Source: Clostridiales bacterium
GTDB taxonomy: Bacteria > Bacillota > Clostridia > Christensenellales > CAG-138
Reading direction: 5' to 3'
Assembly: GCA_004558525.1 (NCBI GenBank)
Contig: SFCQ01000008.1
Coordinates: 1-64,000 of the forward strand
DNA length: 64,000 bases
Positions within the stretch are counted from its first letter, which is position 1. Each line of letters starts with the position of its first letter. Of this stretch, positions 16,344-24,841 are shown piece by piece. The notes below the pieces were generated by a model. The model made no database searches. It had not been told where the DNA came from and was given only the letters and a program-made list of their open reading frames with translations. The translations under genes and the position numbers were made by a program.

Positions 16344-16829
16344 CTATCTCTCTTCAATCGGCAAATACAAATCCTCAATGGAAATACCTGCTCCATAGAG
16401 CCTTCCCGGTGAAACAATATGGAACATAGGGTATCTTTCGGGCTTTCCATCTGCATTTTCATATGGTTTAAACATCTCGCTGTTCGTTGCCCATTCGATC
16501 AGCTCTTCACGCGTTTTCAGCCAGTCAGCCGCTCCGTCAATGTCAGCGTCAAGGCACGAAGCGACCGCAAACAAGCCGCATGGAAGGTCGGTAATTTCAA
16601 ACCGATCAATCAGGTTTTTCTCAGCGCCATGTGGAAGCGCATAGAACCATTCCTGCGCACCGATTCGCTCGTTATACCACATAAAATCCCGCGGATAAAT
16701 CTCATTTTTCAAGGACGAGTGGTACTCGCTGAACCATCGATTAAAGGCTTCAAACGTTTCATTATCGGTCAGCGGACCTGAATATACTGCCTTCATTGAC
16801 GGGATTTCAACAATTCTAATATTCTGCAT
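16344..16829 (-). CDS. GyrI-like small-molecule-binding domain protein
   Basis: This 161-residue stand-alone protein resembles the GyrI-like/AraC effector-binding fold: IRIVEIPSMKAVYSGP at the N-terminus, FMWYNERIGAQEWFYALP in the middle, and DLPCGLFAVASCLD toward the C-terminus, the usual two-repeat binding fold. No DNA-binding domain is present, so it may bind a toxic or signalling small molecule. The start 16829 has AAAGGATG 7 bases upstream. Codon use (GAT, AAT, TTT, ATT, ATC) differs from the ATA/AGG-rich neighbours, supporting recent gain together with the flanking repeats. Confidence 0.75.
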   Translation of the reverse strand: MQNIRIVEIPSMKAVYSGPLTDNETFEAFNRWFSEYHSSLKNEIYPRDFMWYNERIGAQEWFYALPHGAEKNLIDRFEITDLPCGLFAVASCLDADIDGAADWLKTREELIEWATNSEMFKPYENADGKPERYPMFHIVSPGRLYGAGISIEDLYLPIEER

Positions 16830-17136
16830 AATGTATCATCCTTTCGCCTGCAAATATCAATTTGACCTACAAACTGAATATACCGTACTAAAAAACCGGC
16901 AAGAAATCCACTGCCTGCGAGGAAAAGCAGCCGTAACACCTGCAAATCACAAATGTGCTCCATGCATATCCCGATAATCCCCTTCTGTACGAATGGCAAC
17001 TTTCTTGTCAGTAATCAGCAATCATCTTATTGGCTCTATAAATTCTCTCTTCGCCCATGTGTTAGTCAACTGATGCTAATAATAGTTGACAATGGGCACA
17101 CATGTTTTTAGGGGCGTATGGCACGGCAGAATGATG
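16830..17136. other. Intergenic region with a long interrupted dyad
   Basis: A 68-codon minus frame inside (16793-16999) has no family resemblance and is not called. At 17055-17096 a dyad is visible: GCCCAT and GTCAACT on one side match AGTTGAC and ATGGGC on the other around GATGCTAATAAT. It may be an operator upstream of the GyrI-like gene or a terminator of trpS, whose gene ends at 17137. Confidence 0.4.
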
Positions 17137-18138
17137 CTATGCGTTAAAGCCCATGGCGGCGTATACCCTCTTAACGGTCCTTGCCGCCGCCTCAGAGGCG
17201 CGCCTTGCGCCGTCCTCCATCACCTCATGTAGGTAGTCAACGCTGCCCATGAGCCTTGAATATTCGGCCTGTATTGGCTTCAAGCCCTCTATTACGGCCT
17301 CGGCGGTGCCGTTCTTGAGCGCGCCGTAGTTCTCTCCGGCAAAGCGGGCCTCGGCCTCCGCCATGCTCATGCCGGTGAAGCTGGTGTATATCGCAAGCAG
17401 GTTGGAGACGCCCGGCTTGTTTTCAGGGTCATACCTGACAACGCCGTCGCAATCCGTAACGGCTTTGCGGAACTTCTTCTGTATAGCCTCAGGCGTATCT
17501 ATTATTGAAGCAAAGCCGTTGGGGTTCGGGTCGGACTTGCTCATCTTCTGCGCAGGATTCTGCAGGCTCATCACCCTTGCGCCCACCTTCGGCGTATAGC
17601 CCTCGGGTATGGTGAATATATCGCCGTGGTTTTTGTTGAAGCGTATCGCTATATCGCGGCATATCTCTATATGCTGCCTCTGATCCTCGCCCACCGGCAC
17701 TATGTCGCTTTGATAAAGCAGTATATCCGCCGCCATAAGCACAGGATATGTGAACAGGCCTGCGTTTATATTGTCGGCATGCTTGCTGCTCTTGTCCTTA
17801 AACTGGGTCATGCGCCCAAGCTCGCCCATATAAGTGGAGCAGTTGAGCACCCAGCTCAGCTCGCAATGCTCCTTAACGTCGGACTGAACGAATACCACGC
17901 TCCTTTTGGGGTCAACGCCGCACGCGAGCAGCAGCGCCACCAGCGAAAGCGTGTTCTGCCTCAATACGTCAGGATCCTGCTTTACGGTTATAGCATGAAG
18001 GTTGGCCACGCAGTAATAGCATAGCCTATCCTCCCCCTGCAAAAGGGGCCAATTCCTCAGCGCGCCGACATAATTGCCTATCGTTGGTATGCCGGAGGGC
18101 TGTATTCCGCTCAAAACTATCTTTTTTCCGTTTTCCAT
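17137..18138 (-). CDS. trpS: Tryptophanyl-tRNA synthetase
   Basis: This 333-residue class I synthetase charges tRNA(Trp). It has the HIGH-equivalent PSGIPTIGNY (residues 14-23), the tryptophan-pocket GELGRMTQFKDKSSK and PVLMAADILLYQSDIVPVGEDQRQH, and the KMSKS loop KMSKSDPN (about 197-204). The length is normal for bacterial TrpS. GGGAGG lies 8 bases before ATG 18138. Only about 120 bases separate it from the divergent dnaX, too few for a full T-box leader, and none is seen. It stands alone in its transcription unit. Confidence 0.96.
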   Translation of the reverse strand: MENGKKIVLSGIQPSGIPTIGNYVGALRNWPLLQGEDRLCYYCVANLHAITVKQDPDVLRQNTLSLVALLLACGVDPKRSVVFVQSDVKEHCELSWVLNCSTYMGELGRMTQFKDKSSKHADNINAGLFTYPVLMAADILLYQSDIVPVGEDQRQHIEICRDIAIRFNKNHGDIFTIPEGYTPKVGARVMSLQNPAQKMSKSDPNPNGFASIIDTPEAIQKKFRKAVTDCDGVVRYDPENKPGVSNLLAIYTSFTGMSMAEAEARFAGENYGALKNGTAEAVIEGLKPIQAEYSRLMGSVDYLHEVMEDGARRASEAAARTVKRVYAAMGFNA

Positions 18139-18261
18139 AGTCTATCCTCCCTTTAGCAGAGCAAAATCAAGTGAACTATATTATATCAGCAACTTTTAAC
18201 TGTGGCAATGCCGCATATAAAATGGTACAATTAAAATGGTAAAAAATAATGGAGGCTGCCT

Positions 18262-19866
18262 ATGTCTTATCAGGCTCTGTACAGAAAATACCGTCCCCAG
18301 CTTTTTAGGGACGTGCTTGGCCAGGAGCATATAACAACAACGCTGAAGAATCAGGTGGAAAGCGGCCGCGTTTCGCATGCATATGTTTTTTCCGGCAGCA
18401 GGGGTACCGGCAAGACCACCACGGCCAAGATACTTGCGCGCGCCGTGAACTGCGTCAGTCCCGTAAACGGCGAACCGTGCGGCGAGTGCGAATACTGCAA
18501 AGCCTCCCTGGATTCGGCCGACATAATTGAGCTTGACGCGGCAAGCAACAACGGCGTTGACGATGTGCGCGCCATAATCGACAAAGCGCGCTTTACGCCG
18601 CTAAAGCTCAGGAAAAAGGTTTATATAATAGACGAGGCGCATATGCTTTCGCGCCCGGCGTTCAACGCGCTTTTGAAAACGCTTGAGGAGCCGCCGGAGC
18701 ATGTTTTATTCATATTGGCAACGACAGAGCCGCAAAGCATACCGGCAACGATACTTTCGCGCTGCCAAAGGTTCGATTTTCACAGGATAAACGTTGACGA
18801 TATAGTAAGCTGCGTTAAAAGCGCCGTTGCCAAGTCGGGCGCCAGCATAGACGGCGAGGGCCTGCTGGTGATAGCGCGAGCTGCCGAGGGCGGCATGAGG
18901 GACGCGCTGAGCATAGCGGATCAGTGCATAGCATTTTGCGGCAATAACGTGACCGCGGCTGATATATACGGCGTGCTTGGCGCAATGGACTCGTCCTTTT
19001 TGTTCAAAACGGCTGACGCGCTTATAAACTGCGACGCGGCTCAGGCTATACGCCTTCTTGACGAGGTGATAGAAAATGGCCGCGACATAGGCGTTTTTGC
19101 AGCTGACATAACAAAGCACTTCCGCGCGCTTTTGATAGCCAGGCTTTGCGGAAAATGCGAGGATATACTCAACTGCACGCCTGACGCTATGGCAAGATAT
19201 ATCGAGCAGGCCTCGCGCTGCGGCGAAACAAGGCTGAGGAGCGCGCTCGATACGCTTATGGAGGCTATGAGCGGCATGCGCTATCTTGCCCTTCCAAGGG
19301 TAAGGCTCGAAGGCGCATTCATACGCATAGCGGCCCCTGAAAAGGCCGCGCCCATGGACGATAAGGGCATTATGGAGCGAATAGAGGCTATGGAAGCCAA
19401 GCTGGCCGCAATAGCAGCAGGGGCCGTTAAGGCAGCGCCTGAAGCTTCCGTTGCGGCAGAGATAAAAAAAGCCGAAAAGCCGGACGCAAAAGCAAGCCCT
19501 GCCCAGGCTGCGCCTGAGCCTTCACCTGCCGCCAGGCCAAGCGCCGCGCCCGATACCGGCGCACAAAGCGCGCGCGAGCTTTGGGAGGCCGTGCGCAAGG
19601 CGATACAGCCGAAGAACCCGACCATGGCCGTGCTTGGCATAAAGAGCGAAGCAAGCCTTGAAAACGGCGTATTGACGGTGCGCTTCCCTAAAAAGACCAT
19701 AGTTGAGGCCTTTACAAAGCCCGAGACGCAAAGGCTTGCCGAGAACGCGCTTGAGGGCATAGCGCCAGGCACGCGCATATGCTTCGGCACCGCAGAAAGC
19801 GGCGGCGATTCGCTTGCCGAGCAGGCGAAGAAGGCGTTCGGCAGCAAGATAGAGATAGTTGAGTGA
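18262..19866 (+). CDS. dnaX: DNA polymerase III subunit gamma/tau
   Basis: This 534-residue AAA+ clamp-loader ATPase has Walker A GSRGTGKTTT (about 45-54), a zinc module built from CVSPVNGEPCGECEYC, Walker B VYIIDEAHML and sensor 1 LATTEPQ. Residues about 365-440 are an Ala/Pro/Lys-rich linker, followed by a tau-type C-terminal domain of about 90 residues. No slippery frameshift site was recognised. The gene heads the conserved dnaX-ybaB-recR cluster of Bacillota. GGAGG lies 7 bases before the ATG. Confidence 0.95.
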   Translation: MSYQALYRKYRPQLFRDVLGQEHITTTLKNQVESGRVSHAYVFSGSRGTGKTTTAKILARAVNCVSPVNGEPCGECEYCKASLDSADIIELDAASNNGVDDVRAIIDKARFTPLKLRKKVYIIDEAHMLSRPAFNALLKTLEEPPEHVLFILATTEPQSIPATILSRCQRFDFHRINVDDIVSCVKSAVAKSGASIDGEGLLVIARAAEGGMRDALSIADQCIAFCGNNVTAADIYGVLGAMDSSFLFKTADALINCDAAQAIRLLDEVIENGRDIGVFAADITKHFRALLIARLCGKCEDILNCTPDAMARYIEQASRCGETRLRSALDTLMEAMSGMRYLALPRVRLEGAFIRIAAPEKAAPMDDKGIMERIEAMEAKLAAIAAGAVKAAPEASVAAEIKKAEKPDAKASPAQAAPEPSPAARPSAAPDTGAQSARELWEAVRKAIQPKNPTMAVLGIKSEASLENGVLTVRFPKKTIVEAFTKPETQRLAENALEGIAPGTRICFGTAESGGDSLAEQAKKAFGSKIEIVE

Positions 19867-19887
19867 ACGGCCGCGCTATGATATAAT
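19859..19887 (+). promoter_or_regulatory. Possible internal promoter for ybaB-recR
   Basis: TTGAGT (19859-19864), which overlaps the last codons of dnaX, is followed after 17 bases by TATAAT (19882-19887), 56 bases before ybaB. Confidence 0.5.
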
Positions 19888-19942
19888 TTATATTTGACAA
19901 GCAAAAGAAGCAAAATCACTTGGATATAAACGGAGGAGCATT

Positions 19943-20281
19943 ATGGCAAGAAACGGTTTTCCCGGAGGAATGGGCGGAGGCAACATGCAGCAGCTTATGC
20001 GGCAGGCACAAAAAATGCAGCAGGATATGGCGCGCACTCAGCAGGAAATAAGCGAGCGTGAGTTCACGGCCACGGTCGGCGGCGGCGTTGTAAGCGCCAC
20101 GGTGCTTGGCACAAAGGAGCTTAAGGCGATAACCATAGACCCCGCCTGCGTAGATGCGGACGATGTGGAAATGCTGCAGGATCTTATCATAAGCGCGGTC
20201 AACGAGGCTATACGCAGCGCGGACGAGACTATGACCAACGAGATGAACAAGATAACCGGGGGCATGAAGTTAGGCTTCTGA
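19943..20281 (+). CDS. ybaB: YbaB/EbfC family nucleoid-associated protein
   Basis: This 112-residue DNA-binding protein forms dimers that coat DNA. The N-terminus is Gly/Met-rich (FPGGMGGGNMQQLMRQAQKM), followed by a long helix, the strand region TATVGGGVVSATVLGTKELK, and the C-terminal helix around EDLIISAVNEAI. Length and layout are typical. It lies between dnaX and recR as in most Bacillota, 28 bases upstream of recR. Confidence 0.94.
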   Translation: MARNGFPGGMGGGNMQQLMRQAQKMQQDMARTQQEISEREFTATVGGGVVSATVLGTKELKAITIDPACVDADDVEMLQDLIISAVNEAIRSADETMTNEMNKITGGMKLGF

Positions 20282-20309
20282 GCCATTAGTATTCGAAAGA
20301 GGCTTTTTG

Positions 20310-20903
20310 ATGAGCATTGAACCAATAAACACCCTTTGCGCTCAGCTTGCAAAGCTGCCGGGAGTCGGCTCAAAAAGCGCACAAAGGCTCGCCTACTTTA
20401 TACTGGATATGCCCGCTTCATCCGCAAAGGAGCTGGCGGAGGCTATAATACGCGCAAAGGATACCGTGCGCTATTGCCCAATATGCGGCAACTATACCGA
20501 CGTTGAGCCATGCGCCATATGCACGGATGAAAAGCGCAGCGACGACGTTATTTGCGTCGTTGAGGACCCCAAGGAGGTCTTCGCCATGGAAAAGCTGAGG
20601 GAGTACAGGGGGCGCTACCATGTGCTGCACGGCGCAATATCCCCTACGGACGGAATAGGCCCGGGCGACATACGCATAAAGGAGCTTATAGAGCGGGTGG
20701 ACAAGGGCTCTGTTCATGAGGTGATACTCGCCACAAATCCGGACGTTAAGGGCGAGGCTACGGCAAGCTACATTGCGCGCATACTTAAGCCCAAGGGGGT
20801 GCGCGTGACAAGGATAGCTCACGGCGTGCCTATAGGCGGCAACCTTGAATATGTTGACGAAATGACGCTTTTGAAGGCCGTTGAGGGCAGAAGGGACATG
20901 TGA
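20310..20903 (+). CDS. recR: Recombination mediator RecR
   Basis: This 197-residue protein works with RecO/RecF to load RecA on gapped DNA. Seen: N-terminal HhH region LAKLPGVGSKSAQRLAYFIL, a four-Cys zinc finger CPICGNYTDVEPCAIC (about 56-71), and a Toprim domain with VVEDPKEVFAMEK and ILATNPDVKGEATA. The C-terminus RIAHGVPIGGNLEYVDEMTL is characteristic. ATG 20310 is preferred, with AAAGAGG upstream; the TTG just before it lies too near the ribosome site. Confidence 0.96.
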   Translation: MSIEPINTLCAQLAKLPGVGSKSAQRLAYFILDMPASSAKELAEAIIRAKDTVRYCPICGNYTDVEPCAICTDEKRSDDVICVVEDPKEVFAMEKLREYRGRYHVLHGAISPTDGIGPGDIRIKELIERVDKGSVHEVILATNPDVKGEATASYIARILKPKGVRVTRIAHGVPIGGNLEYVDEMTLLKAVEGRRDM

Positions 20904-20974
20904 GCGGGGCTGGTTTGGTATTAAATATGCCCCTGATGGGAATAATTCAAAATAAATTTACTTTTGATGCAACC

Positions 20975-21003
20975 TTTTGGCTTCCAAAATAGTCTATTAT
21001 AAT
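20975..21003 (+). promoter_or_regulatory. Candidate promoter for the lipoprotein-plsY unit
   Basis: TTTTGG (20975-20980), 17-base spacer, TATAAT (20998-21003), 62 bases before the start at 21065. The -35 box is poor. Confidence 0.4.
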
Positions 21004-21064
21004 AGTGGATATCTTTGAGCAGGGTTTTGCATAGGATATGAAGCGGAGGGAGGTACAGCATAAA

Positions 21065-22054
21065 ATGAAACATGCCGTTAAACACACGATAGTTGTTATG
21101 CTCATGTGTATAGCTATGCTTTTGTGCGCCTGCACCGCGACATCGGATGCCGCGGCTACCAACGACGCCGCAATACATAATATGCAGCGGCTGTACAGAA
21201 GCTCTTCGCTTGTTGTGGTAGCATCCTGCTTCCGCACGCATACGGACGCTGCGGGTGAAAGCTGCGCCGACGTAAAGGTGGAGCGCACCGTGGCCGGTTC
21301 CCTCGCAGGCAGCGGCGATACGCTGCATTGTCCATCCTCCGCCATGAAGGAGGGGGAAAGCTATCTGCTCTATTTGACCACCGGCGACGATGTGTACCAA
21401 ACGGAGGATGTGGATAGGTTCAGCATAGTCAACGATACCCCCTTCAGGGTAGAAGGCGACCTTGTTTACGCTTCGGGCGCCATACTCGATATGGCCGCCA
21501 TAGAGTCGGACATTGCAAACGCGAGCCGTACTGTATCCGTTCAGCTCGTCAGCAAGTATTATAGGAGCGTATCCTCTCTCTCCGTAGGCAGCGACTACAT
21601 ATTCATAGGCCGCATCAAAAAGTTCCCCAAGCAGCAGCCTATGGACTTCCGCTCCAACGATAGCGGCGCTATAGTTGAAAACAGGCTACCGGCCTCGCTT
21701 ATAAGCGTTGAGGTCTACGGCTCGTTAAAGGGTGGGCTTAATTACGGCGACAATATACAGCTTGTATACTGCCCCGCCATGTGCCAGGATATAATAGACG
21801 CGGCTACGCTTAAGCCGGCGGCATGCGCCGAGGATAAGCTGCCCGTACCCGAAGAGGGCGGTACGTATTTGTTCTTCCTGTGCAAGGGTCCTGATGAAAA
21901 GCAGGATTATTACTTTGGCGTCAATCCCATACAGTTCATGGCTGAGCTTGACGACAACAACACCATAAGCGTTGGCAGCGCAAACAGGGCCTTTAACGGC
22001 TACCGCACACTTGACGCGGTTGTAAAAACCATAAGGAAAGTATTAAACGGTTAG
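21065..22054 (+). CDS. Secreted lipoprotein of unknown function
   Basis: This 329-residue protein has a lipoprotein signal: KHTIVVMLMCIAMLLCAC, with Cys at about residue 23 as the likely lipid-modified site. The mature part has two similar halves of about 120-140 residues, each with a strand-rich pattern (SLVVVASCFRTHTDAAGESC..VKVERTVAGSL and SDYIFIGRIKKFP..VEVYGSLKGGL) and each ending in a segment with YLLYL or YLFFL. This repeat suggests two beta-rich domains exposed on the cell surface. No named family is recognised. The start at 21065 follows GGAGGGAGG; the ATG at 21038 has none. Confidence 0.75.
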   Translation: MKHAVKHTIVVMLMCIAMLLCACTATSDAAATNDAAIHNMQRLYRSSSLVVVASCFRTHTDAAGESCADVKVERTVAGSLAGSGDTLHCPSSAMKEGESYLLYLTTGDDVYQTEDVDRFSIVNDTPFRVEGDLVYASGAILDMAAIESDIANASRTVSVQLVSKYYRSVSSLSVGSDYIFIGRIKKFPKQQPMDFRSNDSGAIVENRLPASLISVEVYGSLKGGLNYGDNIQLVYCPAMCQDIIDAATLKPAACAEDKLPVPEEGGTYLFFLCKGPDEKQDYYFGVNPIQFMAELDDNNTISVGSANRAFNGYRTLDAVVKTIRKVLNG

Positions 22055-22060
22055 TATTTA

Positions 22061-22720
22061 ATGGCAGATATGAACATACAAACGCAAATAGCAGCGCTTA
22101 TACCGGCCGCATTACTGGGCTACTTGATAGGCTCGGTCAATGCGGCTATTATAATCACAAAGTATATACTGCATAGCGATGTAAGGCTGCAGGGCAGCAA
22201 AAATGCAGGCGCCGCCAACGTTACAAGGGTGTTCGGCCCCGTGGCAGGATTAGCCACCCTTGTCTTGGACATGCTCAAGGTAATGGGCGTTATGTGGCTC
22301 GGCGGCATTATGGCGGGCGAGCCTGGCACTATGGTAGCGGCAATAGCATGCCTTAGCGGCCACTGCTTCCCCATATTCTTTAAGTTTAAGGGCGGAAAAG
22401 CCGTGGCAGTCTCCGCGGGGATAGCGCTTTATATGGACTGGCGGCTGTTCGCGCTGCTGCTCGGCGTGTATATACTGGCGTTTTTGCTGCTGAAAACAGC
22501 GTCCATAGCTTCGCTTTCCGGCGTGACCTGTATGCCGTTGGTGATGGCTATATTGGGCGGATTTTCCGTATATCAATATATATGCGCAATAGCCTCTATG
22601 CTGTTCGTATGGATAATGCACCGGCAAAACCTTGTGCGCATAGCGCATCACGAGGAAAAGAAGTTCTCGCTTGAAAAAAGCAAAAGCAAAGAGAAAAGCG
22701 AATTTGCCGAGAAAAAGTAA
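22061..22720 (+). CDS. plsY: Acyl-phosphate:glycerol-3-phosphate acyltransferase
   Basis: This 219-residue integral membrane enzyme transfers acyl from acyl-phosphate to glycerol-3-phosphate, the first step of phospholipid synthesis. The three PlsY motifs are seen: GYLIGSVNAAII, GSKNAGAANVTR (residues about 46-57, family GSGNxGATN), and GHCFPIFFKFKGGKAVA (about 104-120). Five hydrophobic segments are visible. The tail is unusually charged (KKFSLEKSKSKEKSEFAEKK). It lies 6 bases after the lipoprotein gene. Confidence 0.93.
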   Translation: MADMNIQTQIAALIPAALLGYLIGSVNAAIIITKYILHSDVRLQGSKNAGAANVTRVFGPVAGLATLVLDMLKVMGVMWLGGIMAGEPGTMVAAIACLSGHCFPIFFKFKGGKAVAVSAGIALYMDWRLFALLLGVYILAFLLLKTASIASLSGVTCMPLVMAILGGFSVYQYICAIASMLFVWIMHRQNLVRIAHHEEKKFSLEKSKSKEKSEFAEKK

Positions 22721-22837
22721 TATCCGCCGGAGCATATCCGGTGTTTTATTATGCCGCAGCATGTTGCAAATTCTATTATTTTGGTATATCATCAATACTC
22801 GATACCGGATATGATTTTGATTTTAAGGAGACAGCTA

Positions 22838-23551
22838 ATGAAACCGCGTATAGGTATGCTAATAAGGCGCAAAAGCGCAGACAATCATTTTGTTATAGGC
22901 TTAAACGACGTCAACGCCATAAAGAACGCAGGCGGCCTGCCTGTGCTTGTGCCGGTTACTGACGATCGTGACGACCTGCAAGCTTATATTGACAGCATAG
23001 ACGCTTTGTATGTGCCAGGCGGTCCGGACATAAACACGCTTTTGTTCGGCGAGGAACCGATAGCCGGCATGGGGTTCAGCCGCAGGAGCGACGATTTGTT
23101 TGAAATGGAGGCCGTGCGCATGGCGTATGCGGCTAAAAAGCCCGTGCTTGGTATATGCAGGGGCATACAGGTGATAAACGTAGCGCTTGGCGGCACGATA
23201 TATCAGGATATACCCTCTCAGGTGCCTAACGCCTTGAGGCACAGGCAGCCTGACCCGGGCTGCGAAATGACGCATACTGTCAAAATAGAAAAAGGCAGCA
23301 TTCTTTATCAGCTCGCGGCGGGCGAAACGGCCGAGGTCAACACCTTCCACCATGAATCGATAAAGGACGCCGCAAAATGCCTTAAGGTGACCGCTACCGC
23401 GCCCGACGGAATAATTGAAGCCGTTGAAAGCGAGGACGGCCTTGTGTTCGGCACGCAATGGCATCCGGAGCTTTTGCAGGCCGCAGGCGGCGTGCATAAG
23501 GCGGTATTCAGCCGCTTTGTTGAGGCGGCAGCCAGGGCCGGTAAGCGCTGA
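22838..23551 (+). CDS. Class I amidotransferase-like gamma-glutamyl hydrolase (PuuD type)
   Basis: This 237-residue protein resembles gamma-glutamyl-gamma-aminobutyrate hydrolases. The catalytic Cys is in VLGICRGIQVINVALGG (about residue 108) and the His-Glu pair in GTQWHPELL (about 208). The family signature YVPGGPDINTLLFGEEP is present. It probably cleaves a gamma-glutamyl bond in a polyamine or amino-acid pathway; the substrate is uncertain as no puu genes are near. AAGGAG lies 7 bases before ATG 22838; the upstream 29 codons of the frame are unlikely to be translated. Confidence 0.87.
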   Translation: MKPRIGMLIRRKSADNHFVIGLNDVNAIKNAGGLPVLVPVTDDRDDLQAYIDSIDALYVPGGPDINTLLFGEEPIAGMGFSRRSDDLFEMEAVRMAYAAKKPVLGICRGIQVINVALGGTIYQDIPSQVPNALRHRQPDPGCEMTHTVKIEKGSILYQLAAGETAEVNTFHHESIKDAAKCLKVTATAPDGIIEAVESEDGLVFGTQWHPELLQAAGGVHKAVFSRFVEAAARAGKR

Positions 23552-23600
23552 ACGGACATATATGCAAAAAAGTGCGGCGTATAGGGCGCTTCACGGTATC

Positions 23601-23626
23601 AAAAAAGTGGCTGTTCGCCACTTTTT
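23601..23626. repeat. Solo hairpin of the dispersed repeat, bidirectional terminator
   Basis: AAAAAAGTGGC (23601-23611) pairs with GCCACTTTTT (23617-23626) around TGTTC. The same hairpin occurs at 29.7, 34.85, 37.4, 37.6, 45.9, 56.8 and 58.0 kb. Here it lies between two convergent genes and has A and T runs on both sides, so it can terminate both. Confidence 0.8.
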
Positions 23627-23666
23627 CTTGCTATATCAGCCCCGTTAAGCTCAGCGTCCGCTATAC

Positions 23667-24821
23667 TCAGCAAAGCTCCTTGGCCATGCTTTCAAGCTCG
23701 GCTATGTTCTGCTGCTTCACCGCCGATTTGATGGATACGGTGGTATCGAGCCATGTTATATCCTTGCAGCCTTCAAGCATCCCCTTCATTACCTTTGCCG
23801 CCATAGGAGCCCATGTGCCGTTTTCGATAAGGCCAATGGTCCTGTTCTGATAGTTGCGCTCGCTAAGATGCTCAATAAACGTGCGCATGAACGGGAAAAC
23901 GCCGGCATTATAGGTTGTGCTCGCAAGCACGAGCTTGCCATAACGGAACGCATCCTCAACAGCCTCTGCCATATCCTCCCTTGCAAGGTCGCATACTACC
24001 ACCTTCTTGCAGCCGTTTTTGTCCAGCATGTCCCTGAGCAGCTCTACGGCCTTTTTTGTATGCCCGTAAACAGAGGTGTAGGCTATCATAACGCCATCGC
24101 TCTCCACCCCGTAGCTTGACCAGATGTCATAAAGCTTCATATAATGGGCAAGGTTATCCTTAAGCACAGGCCCATGCAGAGGGCATATTGTGGCTATATC
24201 GAGCGCGGCCGCCTTTTTGAGCAGGGCCTGCACCTGCGCGCCGTATTTGCCGACTATGCCTATATAGTAGCGCCTCGCCTCGCAGTCCCATTCCTCCTCC
24301 ACGTCAAGCGCACCGAACTTGCCAAAGCCATCCGCCGAGAAAAGCACCTTGTCCTTTTGATCGTAGGTGACCATTACCTCAGGCCAATGCACCATAGGCG
24401 CAAACACAAATGTTAACGTATGCTCGCCTAAGGGCAGGCTTTCGCCGTTGGCGACGACAAGCTTTTTACCCTCAAGCTCAACGTCAAAGAAGTTGTCTAT
24501 CATAGCGAAGGTCTTTGCGTTGCCCACAATTTTAGCTTCCGGGTAGGCGTTTATAAAGCTGACTATGTTTGAAGAATGGTCCGGCTCCATATGCTGCACT
24601 ATAAGATAGTCCGGCTTCCTGCCGCCAAGCGCGGCGTCAAGGTTGTTAAGCCATTCCTGTGTAAAATAAGCGTCCACCGTGTCCATAACGGCAATATGCT
24701 CGTCCATTATAGCATAGGAGTTGTAGCTCATTCCGTTCGGGACTATGTACTGGCCTTCAAACAGGTCAATATCATGGTCGTTCACGCCGATATAGATTAT
24801 ATCCTTGGTGACGTTAAACAT
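23667..24821 (-). CDS. Flavodiiron protein (FprA-type A-flavoprotein)
   Basis: This 384-residue cytoplasmic enzyme reduces O2 (or NO) to water, protecting anaerobes. The N-terminal metallo-beta-lactamase-like diiron domain has VQHMEPDHSSNI (His-x-Glu-x-Asp-His ligands), FVFAPMVHWPEVMVTYD and ICPLHGPVLKDN. The C-terminal flavodoxin domain starts near residue 250 (MIAYTSVYGHTKKAVELLRD, the FMN loop). No extra rubredoxin domain is fused. The terminator-like repeat at 23601 lies just downstream. The ferredoxin at 48.5 kb could be a donor; this is inference. Confidence 0.94.
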   Translation of the reverse strand: MFNVTKDIIYIGVNDHDIDLFEGQYIVPNGMSYNSYAIMDEHIAVMDTVDAYFTQEWLNNLDAALGGRKPDYLIVQHMEPDHSSNIVSFINAYPEAKIVGNAKTFAMIDNFFDVELEGKKLVVANGESLPLGEHTLTFVFAPMVHWPEVMVTYDQKDKVLFSADGFGKFGALDVEEEWDCEARRYYIGIVGKYGAQVQALLKKAAALDIATICPLHGPVLKDNLAHYMKLYDIWSSYGVESDGVMIAYTSVYGHTKKAVELLRDMLDKNGCKKVVVCDLAREDMAEAVEDAFRYGKLVLASTTYNAGVFPFMRTFIEHLSERNYQNRTIGLIENGTWAPMAAKVMKGMLEGCKDITWLDTTVSIKSAVKQQNIAELESMAKELC

Positions 24822-24841
24822 ATTTTTCCTCCTGAATATAT

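Noticed and set aside
16793..16999. Minus-strand frame of 68 codons with a hydrophobic stretch
   Set aside because: No good ribosome site, overlaps the GyrI-like start, and no family resemblance; the hydrophobic stretch alone is weak evidence.
18139..18261. Possible T-box or SRP RNA between trpS and dnaX
   Set aside because: The gap is only about 120 bases; no T-box sequence or SRP tetraloop stem could be recognised.
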